The notes: generated by a model not told the origin, from the sequence alone. DNA of 64,000 nucleotides from an uncultured Acidobacteriia bacterium (GCA_903907865.1 CAIVPR010000044.1:62001-126000); one strand, 5' to 3'. Counted from the stretch's first letter, positions 1-9,326 are shown. Program-made: numbers and translations.

Positions 1-39
1 AGTTTGTAATTCGGAGGGGTGTTAGGCGCAACGCTGCGT

Positions 40-1314
40 TCAGGCTTGGTGGACTGCGACTGACGTTCGGATGTCCTCGTTGCAGTCCCAGCGGCATTCC
101 TCCCTAAGATCGTCCGAGAGGACACCAAGTTCGATCATGCGGAGAACCACGCCTTCCCGGCAGTGCGAACAGGGTTGGTGGAGGTAGCGGTCCAGGAGGA
201 TCGCTGTCTCAAATTGGGGATTAGGGTGGCGTTCCCAGAATTCCTCGATGGCGCGCCCCATCGATTGCTTGATGTCACGGTCCGACTCCTTGAGAAACCA
301 TTGCCGGATGATTTCGTGATCGCCTTCCACGTAGTTCCGGTTCAGCAGCGCCACGGCAAACCTTTGGCAGTCATCGTGAGTCGCAACGGCGCGGAACGCG
401 AAGGCGCGAACCCTAGGATCGGTGACGTTGCACAGCGCCAACGCAGCAGACCAACGGACCTCATCGTCATAGTGTTGAAGAAGCTTGAGGATGAGTCCCG
501 GGTCAAGCGGGAATGTGGCGGTGGAGAAAATACCCAGATAGGCCCGAATGATGGCCTGATCGGTCAGTTCCTTTAGTGCCGCCGCAGCCTTGCGGAGTTC
601 GTCGGCGTTCGCAGTCTTTCCCCAGACTCGGTACCGATACCGGTGGCTCAGAGGTGCCAACTCAAGCAACTGTTCATAGTTCCAAGAAGAGACGTCGGGC
701 CTCGGTTCTGGTTCCTTCGATTCAGCCGCCAGCCGGACAAGTTCGTGCTCCAAGAACGTCTTAATGTATCGGTTTCCAGTTGCCTCGTCCCGTAGGGCCC
801 TTAGAACTACGTCGTCCCCAAACCGCTCCTTGGCATCCGACACCAGCCAACCGCTGTCAACGCAACCGGGGTTAGCTTCCAGCAACGTCCCCAGTTTCTC
901 GGCAACGTACAACAGCCCTTTCAACCCCCTCAAGCCCACAAAGCAGATGCCGACCTCCGCTCCGTAGCCCGGACCGGGGGAATACGCCGCGTACATCGCA
1001 CCCAGTGCTTGGTCATCCCCGCCCTCGGCCCAGATCCAAGCCAAGCGAAACCGCTGGACGGTATCGATTGAGTCGCCCCCCGTTCCCAGCGAGGCCACCA
1101 CAGCGTTCCTATAGGGAGCAGGATCCGGCAGGCACGACAGTAGGTCGGACACGTAGGACGCACGGGTTCCCTCGATCTGCGGGTCCAACGCCCAACAATG
1201 CAAACAGGCCTCCAGGATTTCCTCTTGGAGGCCTGCATCGCCATACTTGCGAACATGTAGGATCGCGCGCCCCAACCCCAACTCCAAACTATGCCGGAAT
1301 TGTGCGCGATTCAT
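40..1314 (-). CDS. HEAT-repeat-like protein, function unknown
   Basis: A 424-residue soluble protein with no signal peptide or membrane segment. It consists of helical stretches typical of HEAT/armadillo scaffolds; the clearest is near residue 290, where the sequence runs DDEVRWSAALALCNVTDPRVR. The C-terminal part carries several cysteines (PCSHC and a later Cys in ECRWDC). The ATG at 1314 is chosen over the TTG one codon upstream. The start lies only six bases after the pckG stop on the same strand, so it is probably co-transcribed with pckG, but nothing links the two functionally. HEAT proteins usually mediate protein-protein contacts; the partner cannot be inferred. Confidence 0.7.
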   Translation of the reverse strand: MNRAQFRHSLELGLGRAILHVRKYGDAGLQEEILEACLHCWALDPQIEGTRASYVSDLLSCLPDPAPYRNAVVASLGTGGDSIDTVQRFRLAWIWAEGGDDQALGAMYAAYSPGPGYGAEVGICFVGLRGLKGLLYVAEKLGTLLEANPGCVDSGWLVSDAKERFGDDVVLRALRDEATGNRYIKTFLEHELVRLAAESKEPEPRPDVSSWNYEQLLELAPLSHRYRYRVWGKTANADELRKAAAALKELTDQAIIRAYLGIFSTATFPLDPGLILKLLQHYDDEVRWSAALALCNVTDPRVRAFAFRAVATHDDCQRFAVALLNRNYVEGDHEIIRQWFLKESDRDIKQSMGRAIEEFWERHPNPQFETAILLDRYLHQPCSHCREGVVLRMIELGVLSDDLREECRWDCNEDIRTSVAVHQA

Positions 1315-1320
1315 CAAACA

Positions 1321-3153
1321 TCACAACCGGCAAATCAGCAATTCGCGCTCGTACACAATCTCCGGCGGCAAGTGGTCGTGGAGTTCGATGAACAACTCCT
1401 CGTGCCCGATCACTTCCTTGCGCCAATCCTCATGGCTGAACGCCTGCAACTGGTCGAACTTCTCCTGCGGGAAGTCCATGCCGCGCCATTCAATGTCGGC
1501 ATACGTCGGCATCCAGCCAATGGGCGTTTCGCGGCCCATGGCGCGACCCTTCGAGCGGTCCACGATCCATTTCAGCACGCGCATATTCTCGCGGAAGCCC
1601 GGCCACACGAAGTTGCCGTCCTTGTCCTTGCGGAACCAGTTGACGTGGAAGATGCGGGGGGTCTCGGTCAGGCGGCGCTGGACCTTGAGCCAGTGGCGGA
1701 AGTAGTCGCCCATGTGGTAGCCGCAGAAGGGCAGCATGGCCATAGGGTCGCGCCGGACCTTGCCGACAGCCCCGGCCGCAGCCGCGGTGGTTTCCGAGCC
1801 CATGGTGGCACCGGTGTAGACGCCCGCGCTCCAGTTGAACGCCTGGAAGACCAGCGGCATGGTGGTGGCGCGGCGGCCTCCGAAGATGATGGCGGAGATG
1901 GGGACGCCGTTGGGGGATTCCCAGTCCTTGTCGATGGTCGGGCACTGCGATGCGGGAGCGGTGAAGCGAGAGTTCGGGTGGGCCGCCTTGACGCCCTTCT
2001 TGCCGTCCTCGGGAGTCCACGGTTTGCCTTGCCAGTCGGTGCAGTGGGCTGGCGGTTCGTCGGTCATGCCCTCCCACCAAACGCCGCCCTCGGGGGTTAG
2101 CGCCACGTTGGTAAAGATCGAATTCTTCGCCAAGGTCTTCATGGCGTTGGGGTTGGTCTTCATGGACGTGCCCGGGGCGACGCCGAAGAAGCCCGCCTCG
2201 GGGTTGATGGCGCGCAGGCGACCGGTCTCGTCGGCCTTGATCCACGCGATGTCATCGCCGACGGTCCAAATCTTCCAGCCTTCGAAGCCGTCCGGCGGGA
2301 TCAGCATGGCGAAGTTTGTCTTGCCGCAGGCCGACGGGAAGGCGGCGGCGACGTAGGTCTTCTCGCCCTCGGGGTTTTCCACGCCGAGGATGAGCATGTG
2401 CTCGGCGAGCCAGCCCTCGTCGCGGGCGATGTTGGAAGCGATGCGGAGGGCGAAGCACTTCTTGCCCAGCAGCGCGTTGCCGCCGTAGCCGGAGCCGTAG
2501 GACCAGATTTCGCGCGTTTCCGGGAAGTGGACGATGTACTTTTCCTTGTTGCAGGGCCACGGGACGTCCTGCTGGCCGGGTTCGAGGGGCGCGCCGACAG
2601 TGTGCATACAGGGAACTACACGTTTGGCGTCCTTGTCGATTTCGCGGAAGACGTTGATGCCGATGCGCGCCATGATCCGCATGTTGACGACGACGTAGGG
2701 CGAGTCGGTCAACTGGACTCCGATCTGCGACATGGGCGAGTCGATGGGACCCATGCTGTATGCGAGCACGTACATCGTGCGGCCGCGCATGGAGCCGTTG
2801 AACAGGCCCTTGAGCTTCTTGCGCATCTCGAACGGGTTGACCCAGTTGTTGGTCGGGCCGGCCCCGTCGCGCGAGAGCGAGCAGATGAAGGTGCGGTCCT
2901 CGACGCGGGCCACGTCGTCCTTGTCCGAACGGGCGTAGTAGCAGCCGGGCCAGAGGTCCTCGTTCAGCTTGAGGAAAGTGCCACCTTCGACCATCTGCGC
3001 GCACAGGGAGTCATACTCCTGCTGCGAGCCGTCGACCCAGTGGATTGCGTCCGGCTGGGTCAGCTTGGCCATCTTCTCCACCCACTTGCAGAGGTGCGTG
3101 TTTTTGCTGAGTGGTTGGGAGAGGTCCCTGGGTTTTGATTTGGTCTTCGGCAT
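1321..3153 (-). CDS. pckG: Phosphoenolpyruvate carboxykinase (GTP)
   Basis: This cytosolic enzyme converts oxaloacetate plus GTP to PEP, CO2 and GDP, the entry step of gluconeogenesis. The GTP-class P-loop with its reactive cysteine is present (FPSACGKTN), as are the family signatures [20 protein letters not shown] and [10 protein letters not shown]. From the ATG at 3153 the protein is 610 residues, the usual length of GTP-PEPCK. The open frame extends to 3258, but those 35 extra residues run through an intergenic palindrome and look non-coding. There is no clear ribosome binding site. A second, unrelated PPi-type PEPCK lies at 57514-60924, so the organism appears to carry two different PEP/oxaloacetate interconversion enzymes. 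Confidence 0.95.
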   Translation of the reverse strand: MPKTKSKPRDLSQPLSKNTHLCKWVEKMAKLTQPDAIHWVDGSQQEYDSLCAQMVEGGTFLKLNEDLWPGCYYARSDKDDVARVEDRTFICSLSRDGAGPTNNWVNPFEMRKKLKGLFNGSMRGRTMYVLAYSMGPIDSPMSQIGVQLTDSPYVVVNMRIMARIGINVFREIDKDAKRVVPCMHTVGAPLEPGQQDVPWPCNKEKYIVHFPETREIWSYGSGYGGNALLGKKCFALRIASNIARDEGWLAEHMLILGVENPEGEKTYVAAAFPSACGKTNFAMLIPPDGFEGWKIWTVGDDIAWIKADETGRLRAINPEAGFFGVAPGTSMKTNPNAMKTLAKNSIFTNVALTPEGGVWWEGMTDEPPAHCTDWQGKPWTPEDGKKGVKAAHPNSRFTAPASQCPTIDKDWESPNGVPISAIIFGGRRATTMPLVFQAFNWSAGVYTGATMGSETTAAAAGAVGKVRRDPMAMLPFCGYHMGDYFRHWLKVQRRLTETPRIFHVNWFRKDKDGNFVWPGFRENMRVLKWIVDRSKGRAMGRETPIGWMPTYADIEWRGMDFPQEKFDQLQAFSHEDWRKEVIGHEELFIELHDHLPPEIVYERELLICRL

Positions 3154-3241
3154 GGATGTCTTGGCCGCGGATATCGGGGCGCGGTCCTTCGTCAAGTTGT
3201 TGCTTTCAAAATAGCAGGTGGTTGGATTTGGGGCCGAGCCT

Positions 3242-3264
3242 GACCCCGTGGCTGCCACGGGGTC
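3242..3264. repeat. Perfect 10-bp palindrome upstream of pckG
   Basis: Arms GACCCCGTGG and CCACGGGGTC are separated by three bases, a very stable hairpin in the divergent gap between pckG and the DUF2200 gene. No T-run follows on either strand, so it is not a classical terminator. It could be an operator, a leader stem-loop or one copy of a dispersed palindromic repeat. Confidence 0.6.
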
Positions 3265-3323
3265 GAGTATTCCATCAAGCGGTATGTGATTGAGTTTCTA
3301 AGAATGGGAAACTGGAATCGTCC

Positions 3324-3674
3324 ATGGAAAACGCCAGAGTCTTCAGAATGTCGTTCGCAGGGGTCTACCCGCTTTACGTCGCCAAGGCGGAGAGGAAGGG
3401 GCGCTCCAAGGCGGAGGTGGATGCCGTTATCCATTGGCTTACCGAATACGATGAACACTCGCTCCAAGAGCAGATCGAAAAGCGGGTCGACTTTGAGACC
3501 TTCTTCGCCCAAGCCCCGCGGATCAACCCGAATGTGGCCAAGATCACGGGGTTGATCTGCGGCTACCGGGTGGAGGAGATCGAGGACAAGCTTATGCAAC
3601 AGATCCGCTACCTGGACAAGCTGGTGGATGAATTGGCGAAGGGAAAGGCCATGGACAAGATCCTGAGGAAGTGA
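3324..3674 (+). CDS. DUF2200 family protein
   Basis: A 116-residue soluble protein matching DUF2200 (PF09966) over its whole length. The conserved N-terminal core is visible as [23 protein letters not shown], followed by [14 protein letters not shown] and the C-terminal [25 protein letters not shown]-like helix region. The family occurs in many bacteria as a stand-alone small protein; no biochemical role is established to my knowledge. It is divergent from pckG and has no obvious operon partner. Confidence 0.85.
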   Translation: MENARVFRMSFAGVYPLYVAKAERKGRSKAEVDAVIHWLTEYDEHSLQEQIEKRVDFETFFAQAPRINPNVAKITGLICGYRVEEIEDKLMQQIRYLDKLVDELAKGKAMDKILRK

Positions 3675-3820
3675 GCGGGCTTCCGGCATGGCATGTCGAT
3701 GTGGACCACTGGAAACGCGACACCCCGCCAACGCATTTCGCTGCTTTCCGCCACCGCCGCCCGGAAGCGCGTTTCGTGGGGGTGGGCTTGACGGACTCTG
3801 GTAGCCGCCCGAGAATGCGA

Positions 3821-3826
3821 TACGCT
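3821..3826 (+). promoter_or_regulatory. -10-like box TACGCT, 6 bases before the start codon
   Basis: TACGCT ends six bases before the ATG at 3833. It is one of a recurrent set of TANNNT boxes at 6-9 bases from start codons in this window, consistent with a leaderless transcript. Confidence 0.35.
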
Positions 3827-3832
3827 ACGGTG

Positions 3833-4468
3833 ATGAGAGTTTTCGCGGTTGTCTTTGTCTTTCTTGCGGTCCTTGCCGCTGCCCCTGCCGCAGACGTCCT
3901 GAACGTTTTTGGCGGCAAGTGGACGGTGGAACACGCGTCCGATTGGAGCGTGGAAAACGGCGTCCTGCGCTTAAAGGTTTCTGCCGAGCCGCCTGCAGGG
4001 CAACCCCGCCGTCCCACCAAAATCGCGCTGCTCGACTCCAAGCCTTACCGCAAGGTCACCATCGAGGGCGAGGTCAAACGCAACGCGCGCAGCCTGATCC
4101 TGGTCTACGCATGGCAGGACGAGACGCACTACAACTACGCCCACATGTCATCCGACGCCGCGGCCAAGCAGGTTGTCCACAACGGCATGTTCCACGTCTT
4201 CGGAGGCGAGCGGGTGCGCATGTCGCCCTTGGACGGGCCGCCGTCGTTCGACACGCAGGATTGGACCCCCATCAAGCTCGTCTTCGACGGCGACACAGGC
4301 CGGTGCACAGTCGAAGTGGCCGGGCGGAAGAATCCGAGCCTGGAAGCGGTGGACATGAGCCTCCGTTGGGGCCGGGTCGGGCTCGGGTCGTTCAACGAAA
4401 CCGGCGACTTCCGCAACATCCGTGTGACCGGCGAAACCCGCGAGCCCGGACCGTTCGGCCACCAGTAG
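3833..4468 (+). CDS. Secreted concanavalin-like (DUF1080-like) protein
   Basis: A 211-residue protein with a clear Sec signal peptide (hydrophobic VFAVVFVFLAVLAAAPAA, cleavage near residue 20). The mature part reads like the jelly-roll fold of the DUF1080/3-keto-disaccharide hydrolase and family-16-like group: an initial WTVEHASDWSVENGVLRL strand set, a central DWTPIKLVFDGDTGRCTVEVAGR hairpin and the closing GRVGLGSFNETGDFRNIRVTG. The upstream open frame (from 3671) is discarded because the signal peptide begins at the ATG at 3833. No catalytic residues can be assigned, so it may be a carbohydrate-binding module rather than an enzyme. Confidence 0.7.
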   Translation: MRVFAVVFVFLAVLAAAPAADVLNVFGGKWTVEHASDWSVENGVLRLKVSAEPPAGQPRRPTKIALLDSKPYRKVTIEGEVKRNARSLILVYAWQDETHYNYAHMSSDAAAKQVVHNGMFHVFGGERVRMSPLDGPPSFDTQDWTPIKLVFDGDTGRCTVEVAGRKNPSLEAVDMSLRWGRVGLGSFNETGDFRNIRVTGETREPGPFGHQ

Positions 4469-4479
4469 CGGGGTCTCGC

Positions 4480-4485
4480 TATATT
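4480..4485 (+). promoter_or_regulatory. -10-like box TATATT upstream of hpnE
   Basis: TATATT ends six bases before the TTG start of hpnE. There is no Shine-Dalgarno sequence, which fits leaderless initiation. Confidence 0.4.
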
Positions 4486-4491
4486 AGGGGT

Positions 4492-5826
4492 TTGCAAACG
4501 AAGGTAGCGGTGCTCGGGGGCGGACTCGCGGGACTTGCCACGGCAAGCTGCCTCGCGGAAGCAGGCTTCGAGGTCGACATTTATGAGGCCAAGGCCTTCC
4601 TTGGCGGGCGGGCGACGTCGTGGCCCATGGCGGGTGTCCCGGGCGAACAGGATTCCGACGAGGCCGAACTGGTGGACAACTGCCAGCACGTTTTGCTGCG
4701 CTGCTGCGTCAATCTGATCGACTTCTACCGGCGGCTCGGAGTCTCCGACAAGATCGTCTACCACAAACAGTTCTCGTTCATCGAGCCCGGCGGGCGGATT
4801 TCCTCCATGCGGCGGGGCATCTTCCCGGCCCCGGCCCACTTCGCGGAATCATTCCTCGGCCTGAAGTTTGTGAACTTCAGGGAAAAGCTGGCCATCGGGC
4901 GCGCGATGAATTCGATCCCGTCGGAGTGGCGCAAGCGGAAAGATTTGGACCGCATCACTATGCTCGACTGGCTGCGGGAAGAGCGTCAACCCGAGGCCGC
5001 CATCCAGCGATTCTGGTATCCGGTGCTGGTGTCGGCGGTGAACGAGGAATTGGACCAGATGGCGGCATCGCACGGCCTGCAGGTGTTTTGGCTGGGCATG
5101 CTGGCACGGTCGGATTCCTACGAAATGGGGCTGCCCGCCGTCCCCCTGCGGGAGCTCTACGATGCGGGGGCGCTGGGCGACAGGGTGCGGATCCACTATC
5201 GGACCCCGGTTACGGCGATCCAGATCGGGGACGGCGGGATCGTGTCGGTAGAATGCGGTGAACGGGTACACGCCGACTATTTCGTCTCGTGTCTGCCGTT
5301 CGAGCGGGTCGAAAAGCTGCTTCCGGCGCTGCCCGTGGAATGGGGCGCGTTTGCGCATTCGCCAATCACCGGCATCCATCTCTGGTTCGACCGTCCGGTC
5401 ACCAATCTGCCCCATGCGGCCTTGTTGGACCGCACCATCCAATGGATGTTCAACAAACGAGGCGGGCGCTACATCCAACTCGTGGTGAGCGCGTCACGCA
5501 CTCTGTCGGAAATGCCGAGGCAGGCCGTCATCGACTTGGCCCTCCGCGAACTGGCCGAGTTCCTGCCGGCAACACAGCTCGCGAAACTGGAGCGGGCGCA
5601 CGTGGTGAAGGAGATCCGCGCGACTTTTTCGGCCAAGCCCGGTTTGGAGGCGCTCAGGCCTGTCTCCACCACCAGTTTTCCGAATTTCTTCCTCGCCGGG
5701 GACTGGACCCGCACCGGCTGGCCCGCCACCATGGAGGGTGCGGTGCGAAGCGGCTACCTTGCCGCGGAGGCCGTTGCGCGGGCCGCGCGGGTCCCGCGTT
5801 CCTTCCTCATTCCCGATATCGCATAA
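4492..5826 (+). CDS. hpnE: Hydroxysqualene dehydroxylase HpnE-like FAD enzyme
   Basis: A 444-residue FAD-dependent amine-oxidase/phytoene-desaturase fold protein. The N-terminal dinucleotide-binding motif is VAVLGGGLAGLATA with the acidic end of strand 2 in DIYEAKAFLGGRATSW. The C-terminal FAD signature is LAGDWTRTGWPATMEGAVRSG. The DNCQHVLLRCC segment and overall length fit HpnE, which reductively removes the hydroxyl of hydroxysqualene to give squalene in hopanoid synthesis. No ATG is suitable; the TTG at 4492 begins exactly at the Rossmann strand. The stop overlaps the next ATG (TAATG), so the two are translationally coupled. A carotenoid desaturase is the main alternative. The other hopanoid gene in the window (hpnB) is 38 kb away. 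Confidence 0.8.
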   Translation: MQTKVAVLGGGLAGLATASCLAEAGFEVDIYEAKAFLGGRATSWPMAGVPGEQDSDEAELVDNCQHVLLRCCVNLIDFYRRLGVSDKIVYHKQFSFIEPGGRISSMRRGIFPAPAHFAESFLGLKFVNFREKLAIGRAMNSIPSEWRKRKDLDRITMLDWLREERQPEAAIQRFWYPVLVSAVNEELDQMAASHGLQVFWLGMLARSDSYEMGLPAVPLRELYDAGALGDRVRIHYRTPVTAIQIGDGGIVSVECGERVHADYFVSCLPFERVEKLLPALPVEWGAFAHSPITGIHLWFDRPVTNLPHAALLDRTIQWMFNKRGGRYIQLVVSASRTLSEMPRQAVIDLALRELAEFLPATQLAKLERAHVVKEIRATFSAKPGLEALRPVSTTSFPNFFLAGDWTRTGWPATMEGAVRSGYLAAEAVARAARVPRSFLIPDIA

Positions 5827-6245
5827 TGGAAGCAATGCGTTCCGTCTGGGTGATTGCCCTCCTCCTCTGCCTCCTTCCCTCCGCGTTGGTGCCTTCGGCG
5901 CAAGCCGCCGACACTCGCCTAACGGTCGAAGTCCTCTCCGCCGACACAGGCAAGGCCATCGAGCGCGCGAGTGTCGTGATCAATTTCAGGCACGGGCTTG
6001 GCGTGAACATGCGGAAGATCCGCACCAATTGGGAGACCAAGACCAACCAGGAAGGCCGGGTCAACATTCCGGGCATCGCCCGCGGCGAGGTCCAGATCCA
6101 GATCATTGCTGCCAACTACCAGACTTTCGGCGGAGTCTACCAGACTACTGACGCCGAGCAAACGATCACGATCAAGGTCAACCGTCCGCAGGCGCAGTAT
6201 TCCGAGGACGCCAAGACCGGCGACAAGCCCGACAAGAAGAAATAG
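5826..6245 (+). CDS. Small secreted protein with carboxypeptidase regulatory-like fold
   Basis: A 139-residue protein with a Sec signal peptide (VWVIALLLCLLPSALVPSAQAA). The rest resembles a carboxypeptidase regulatory-like/transthyretin-type beta sandwich: a DTRLTVEVLSADTGKAIERASV opening and the TNQEGRVNIPGIARGEVQIQI hairpin typical of CarboxypepD_reg modules. The tail is lysine-rich (DKPDKKK). Its ATG shares one base with the hpnE stop, so it is co-translated with hpnE, although a role in hopanoid synthesis is not evident. Confidence 0.7.
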   Translation: MEAMRSVWVIALLLCLLPSALVPSAQAADTRLTVEVLSADTGKAIERASVVINFRHGLGVNMRKIRTNWETKTNQEGRVNIPGIARGEVQIQIIAANYQTFGGVYQTTDAEQTITIKVNRPQAQYSEDAKTGDKPDKKK

Positions 6246-6254
6246 GCCAACCCG

Positions 6255-8069
6255 TCATGGGGTGAGCGGGATCCGGCGGTAGGATGTCCCATCGCCGATT
6301 GACACGTTCTCCGTCTTGGAAGCTCCGTCCTTTTCCACCGTCACCGAATACACGCCAGGTTTGAGCGAGAGCTTGGCAGGGGTCAGTTCCGCCATTTCCG
6401 CCCCGTTGATCCGGATCCTCGCGCCCTGGGGGTCAGTCGATAGCAGCAAAGTGCCTCGCACCGTGTCCAAGTGGATTTCTCCCAAGTCGAGCGGCTCCTG
6501 GCCCAATTGGACGTCCTTGTAAATCGTTGCGTAACCCGGCTTGGCAATCGTGATGTGGTGCTGCCCCGGCATCGCATGCAGGGCGCATGGCGCGAAGCAG
6601 AACGAGCCGGAGTTCCCGTCCAGCACGATCTTGGCGTCTTGCGGGAAGGTGGAAATCCTGATTTCCTCCGGTCGCAGTGCATGGACCACTTCGCGTAGGA
6701 TGCGGACCACGGTGACTGCGGCTTTCCGCTTCGGGGTGGATTCGGGCACAGGCTCCACCGGCGCGGGCTCTGCCGGAGCGGGCTTCGCGGGCTTGGCCGC
6801 CTCCTTGTCAGGTGGCGGCTGGTTCGCGGAGTCGTCCTTGTCGGGACCGGGATCAGTTTCGACCGCCGGCTCGGGCGGCAGTTCGCGCAACTTGTTGGCG
6901 GATGCGGCCGTGGAGGCGGTCTCGGGGGGAACGGGCGGGTCGCCGACCAGTCCGGCCTCCTTCAGAAAGATCGCCGCCACCAGCGCGAGCAGCAAAACAC
7001 TGGCGGCGACGGCCAGAAACATGGAAAAGCCGCCCGCTTTTTCGGGAGGCGGGGCAGGTGGGGGCGGCAGGGCCACGGTCGGGTTCGCAACGGGAACCGA
7101 CTGCGTCGCCGAGGGTGCTGCCGGAGGCGGTGTTGACGGAAACGCCGCCGTCGCAGTGGGCGCGGCGGGCTTCCTGGGAGTCGTCTTCTCGACCCCGACC
7201 GTCGGCATGATCCCGGACATCCCCGCCGCAATGGTCTTCCAGCCACGAGATTCGGCGCACGCCATCTCCAACGCGCCCACGAAACTGGAACAATTCGGAA
7301 AGCGGTCGCCGGGCTTCTTCGCCATGCCTTTGCGCAGGACGGAGTCAATGGCGGGCGTCAGCGTCCCGTTCAGTCGGTGCGCCGGCACCGGCTCCTCATT
7401 CACGATACGGAACACGATGCCGCTCAAATGCTCGGCGGCGAAGGGGCGTTCGCCGGTCAGGATCTCGTACGCGATGACGGCTAGCGAAAACTGGTCCGAC
7501 CGCCCGTCGACCGGCTGTGCCTGCACCTGCTCGGGCGACATGTAGTTGGGGGTGCCGACCACGCTACGAGTCTGGGTGGAATTGCCGTCGGCCAAGGTGC
7601 GGGCGATGCCGAAATCGGTGATCTTGACATGGCCCTCTTCGTCCAGCATGATGTTGCCGGGCTTGATGTCGCGGTGGACGATGCCCTTGCCGTGGGCGTA
7701 GTCGAGGGCCGACGCCGTCTGGCGCAGGATCTCGAACATGCGCTGGCCGGGCGGCGGCACGTCCGACGCGAGGGCTTTCTCCAGCGTGGGGCCGTTGACG
7801 TACGCCATGGCGATGTATGCCACGCCGTCGGTCTCGCCCATGTCGTAGATGGTGACGATATTGGGGTGCGAGAGGACGCCGGCTGATCGGGCCTCGCGGA
7901 AAAGCCGCTCCCGGAGCTTTTCTTGGCGAGCTGTGTCGTCAATGTCGCGGATGCGGATGGTCTTGATGGCGACGTACCGGCCGATGGCAGGGTCGGTCGC
8001 GAGCTGGACCATGCCCATGGCCCCGCGCCCCAACTCGCCAATGATCCGATAGCGGCCGATCTGCACCAT
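6255..8069 (-). CDS. Membrane Ser/Thr protein kinase with C-terminal PEGA domains
   Basis: A 604-residue PknB-type eukaryotic-like kinase. Residues 1-270 hold a complete catalytic domain: glycine loop GRGAMG at 14-19, Lys36 in VAIK, Glu59, catalytic HRD at 132-134, DFG at 152-154 and SPE at 178-180. A Pro/Ala-rich juxtamembrane linker leads to one transmembrane helix (about 348-369). The external part is another Pro/Glu-rich linker followed by two PEGA-like repeats (about 470-604), recognisable as FPQDAKIVLDG and TDPQGARIRINGAEM. PEGA domains are thought to contact the cell surface. A purine-rich GGAAGAG site precedes the ATG. Substrates are unknown. Confidence 0.93.
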   Translation of the reverse strand: MVQIGRYRIIGELGRGAMGMVQLATDPAIGRYVAIKTIRIRDIDDTARQEKLRERLFREARSAGVLSHPNIVTIYDMGETDGVAYIAMAYVNGPTLEKALASDVPPPGQRMFEILRQTASALDYAHGKGIVHRDIKPGNIMLDEEGHVKITDFGIARTLADGNSTQTRSVVGTPNYMSPEQVQAQPVDGRSDQFSLAVIAYEILTGERPFAAEHLSGIVFRIVNEEPVPAHRLNGTLTPAIDSVLRKGMAKKPGDRFPNCSSFVGALEMACAESRGWKTIAAGMSGIMPTVGVEKTTPRKPAAPTATAAFPSTPPPAAPSATQSVPVANPTVALPPPPAPPPEKAGGFSMFLAVAASVLLLALVAAIFLKEAGLVGDPPVPPETASTAASANKLRELPPEPAVETDPGPDKDDSANQPPPDKEAAKPAKPAPAEPAPVEPVPESTPKRKAAVTVVRILREVVHALRPEEIRISTFPQDAKIVLDGNSGSFCFAPCALHAMPGQHHITIAKPGYATIYKDVQLGQEPLDLGEIHLDTVRGTLLLSTDPQGARIRINGAEMAELTPAKLSLKPGVYSVTVEKDGASKTENVSIGDGTSYRRIPLTP

Positions 8070-8141
8070 CTCTTCCGATGTGACCCTATCCGATGTTAAC
8101 GTGTCGGCGTGCCGTCGGAGGTACAGGGTGGGCCGGGAAGT

Positions 8142-9050
8142 CTACTGTTTCGACTCCTTCTCCTTCAATTCGGCCAGCTTCCGCTTCAGATAGGCGTCGT
8201 ATTCAGCCTTCAGCTTGGGGTCGCGGGGCGTGCCGTAGACGTCGGTCGACTTGTATTTGCCGATTTCCTTGAGGAACTTCTCCTGGGTCCACGCATCGTG
8301 GATGTGGGTCTCGTCCGCCTTGTCCAGGACCTTTTCGACCAAGTGCGGGGGAACGAAATAGACGCCCTCGCGATCTCCGAAGACCGCGTCGCCGGGCATC
8401 ACAGTGGCGTTGCCGATCCGTATCGGAACGTTGATACCGGTGATCATGAGCTGCTTGGAGATCGGCGTCGGATGCACGCCCCGGAAATAGGCACCCATTT
8501 GGATTGGGAAGATACCCTCCAAGTCGCGGATGGCACCGTCCACGACCAATCCGCGGTGGGTGACGGCGTAAATGTAGGTGGCAAGGTTGTCGCCGACCAG
8601 CGTGCCGCCTTCGATTTTGCCGAAGATGTCGGCGACGATGACGTCTCCCTCCTGCAGCATGTCGATGGCGCGCTGGTTGCCGTTGTCGCGCAGACCCTTG
8701 GTCTTGGCGTCGGCCTCGTTGGGACCGGCGACGTCGGGCCGGAGGGGCATGAACTGGACGGTGAAAGCGCGTCCTATGAGCTTTTTTTCGGGATGCAGGA
8801 TTTGGAATCCGCCCTCGTACTGGTTCTGGTAGCCCTCTCCCGGCAGAACGGCCCAAACCTCTTCGGCGGAGAGTCCGTCCATTTTCTTGAGGAGCTTGTC
8901 GGAAACCTTCGGTCGGCCGTCGGGGAAGCGGTCCCCTTTCCAAGCTTGGGTGTAGGTGAGCATCTGCTCGCGGGAGAGCATGAAGACCTGCGCGGTCAGG
9001 GAGGGCAGGGCGGCGGAGAAGAGGAATAGGGCGACAAGACGTGGTCTCAT
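8142..9050 (-). CDS. Exported RraA/HMG-aldolase family protein
   Basis: A 302-residue protein with a signal peptide (RPRLVALFLFSAALPSLTAQ) followed by an RraA-like fold. The family metal/substrate signature is present as GGTLVGDN and, about 20 residues later, VVDGAIRD, the G-x20-RD motif of class II pyruvate aldolases of this superfamily. RraA itself is a cytosolic RNase E inhibitor; an exported version with the aldolase motif is more likely a lyase or catabolic enzyme acting outside the cytoplasm. About 60 N-terminal and 40 C-terminal residues (Lys-rich tail KRKLAELKEKE) extend beyond the usual domain. The start is the ATG at 9050, directly before the signal peptide. Confidence 0.8.
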   Translation of the reverse strand: MRPRLVALFLFSAALPSLTAQVFMLSREQMLTYTQAWKGDRFPDGRPKVSDKLLKKMDGLSAEEVWAVLPGEGYQNQYEGGFQILHPEKKLIGRAFTVQFMPLRPDVAGPNEADAKTKGLRDNGNQRAIDMLQEGDVIVADIFGKIEGGTLVGDNLATYIYAVTHRGLVVDGAIRDLEGIFPIQMGAYFRGVHPTPISKQLMITGINVPIRIGNATVMPGDAVFGDREGVYFVPPHLVEKVLDKADETHIHDAWTQEKFLKEIGKYKSTDVYGTPRDPKLKAEYDAYLKRKLAELKEKESKQ

Positions 9051-9057
9051 GCGCCTT

Positions 9058-9063
9058 ACTCTA
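9058..9063 (-). promoter_or_regulatory. -10-like box TAGAGT upstream of the RraA-family gene
   Basis: On the minus strand TAGAGT ends seven bases before the ATG at 9050. It lies back to back with TATCAT at 9099-9104 on the plus strand, so this 60-base gap could hold two divergent promoters. Confidence 0.3.
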
Positions 9064-9098
9064 TCGCATGGGGTGCGGTGCACCTGTGCCAAGGATGG

Positions 9099-9104
9099 TA
9101 TCAT
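9099..9104 (+). promoter_or_regulatory. -10-like box TATCAT
   Basis: TATCAT (five of six bases of the sigma70 consensus) ends exactly six bases before the ATG at 9111. It is one of the recurrent leaderless-type boxes. Confidence 0.35.
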
Positions 9105-9110
9105 CGCAGC

Positions 9111-9326
9111 ATGGATAGGCCAACCTCCTTACAAAATGCCGCCGACAAGATTGCCGACATCCTTGCAGCCCAGGATGAGGGGCTGAGTAAGGATGCACGG
9201 CTAGCGCGGCTTGCCGCCTTGGAAAAAATCGCTAGCCGCGTCCGCGAGCGCCACGGAATCGCTTCCAAATCAGAACGCACTCGGTCCACTGGGGCGAAGC
9301 AGGCAGAATTCCATATGCATGCATAG
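9111..9326 (+). CDS. Small hypothetical protein
   Basis: A 71-residue charged, probably helical protein (MDRPTSLQNAADKIADILAA, then LARLAALEKIASRVRERHG). It matches no family I recognise. Support comes from the promoter-like box just upstream and a plausible amphipathic composition. Its last 95 bases overlap the 3' end of the small gene on the opposite strand, so the two would form antisense transcripts; one may be spurious. Confidence 0.45.
   Translation: MDRPTSLQNAADKIADILAAQDEGLSKDARLARLAALEKIASRVRERHGIASKSERTRSTGAKQAEFHMHA

Noticed and set aside
3671-3832. Upstream extension of the secreted protein at 3833
   Set aside because: The extension has no coding character, and the signal peptide starts at 3833.
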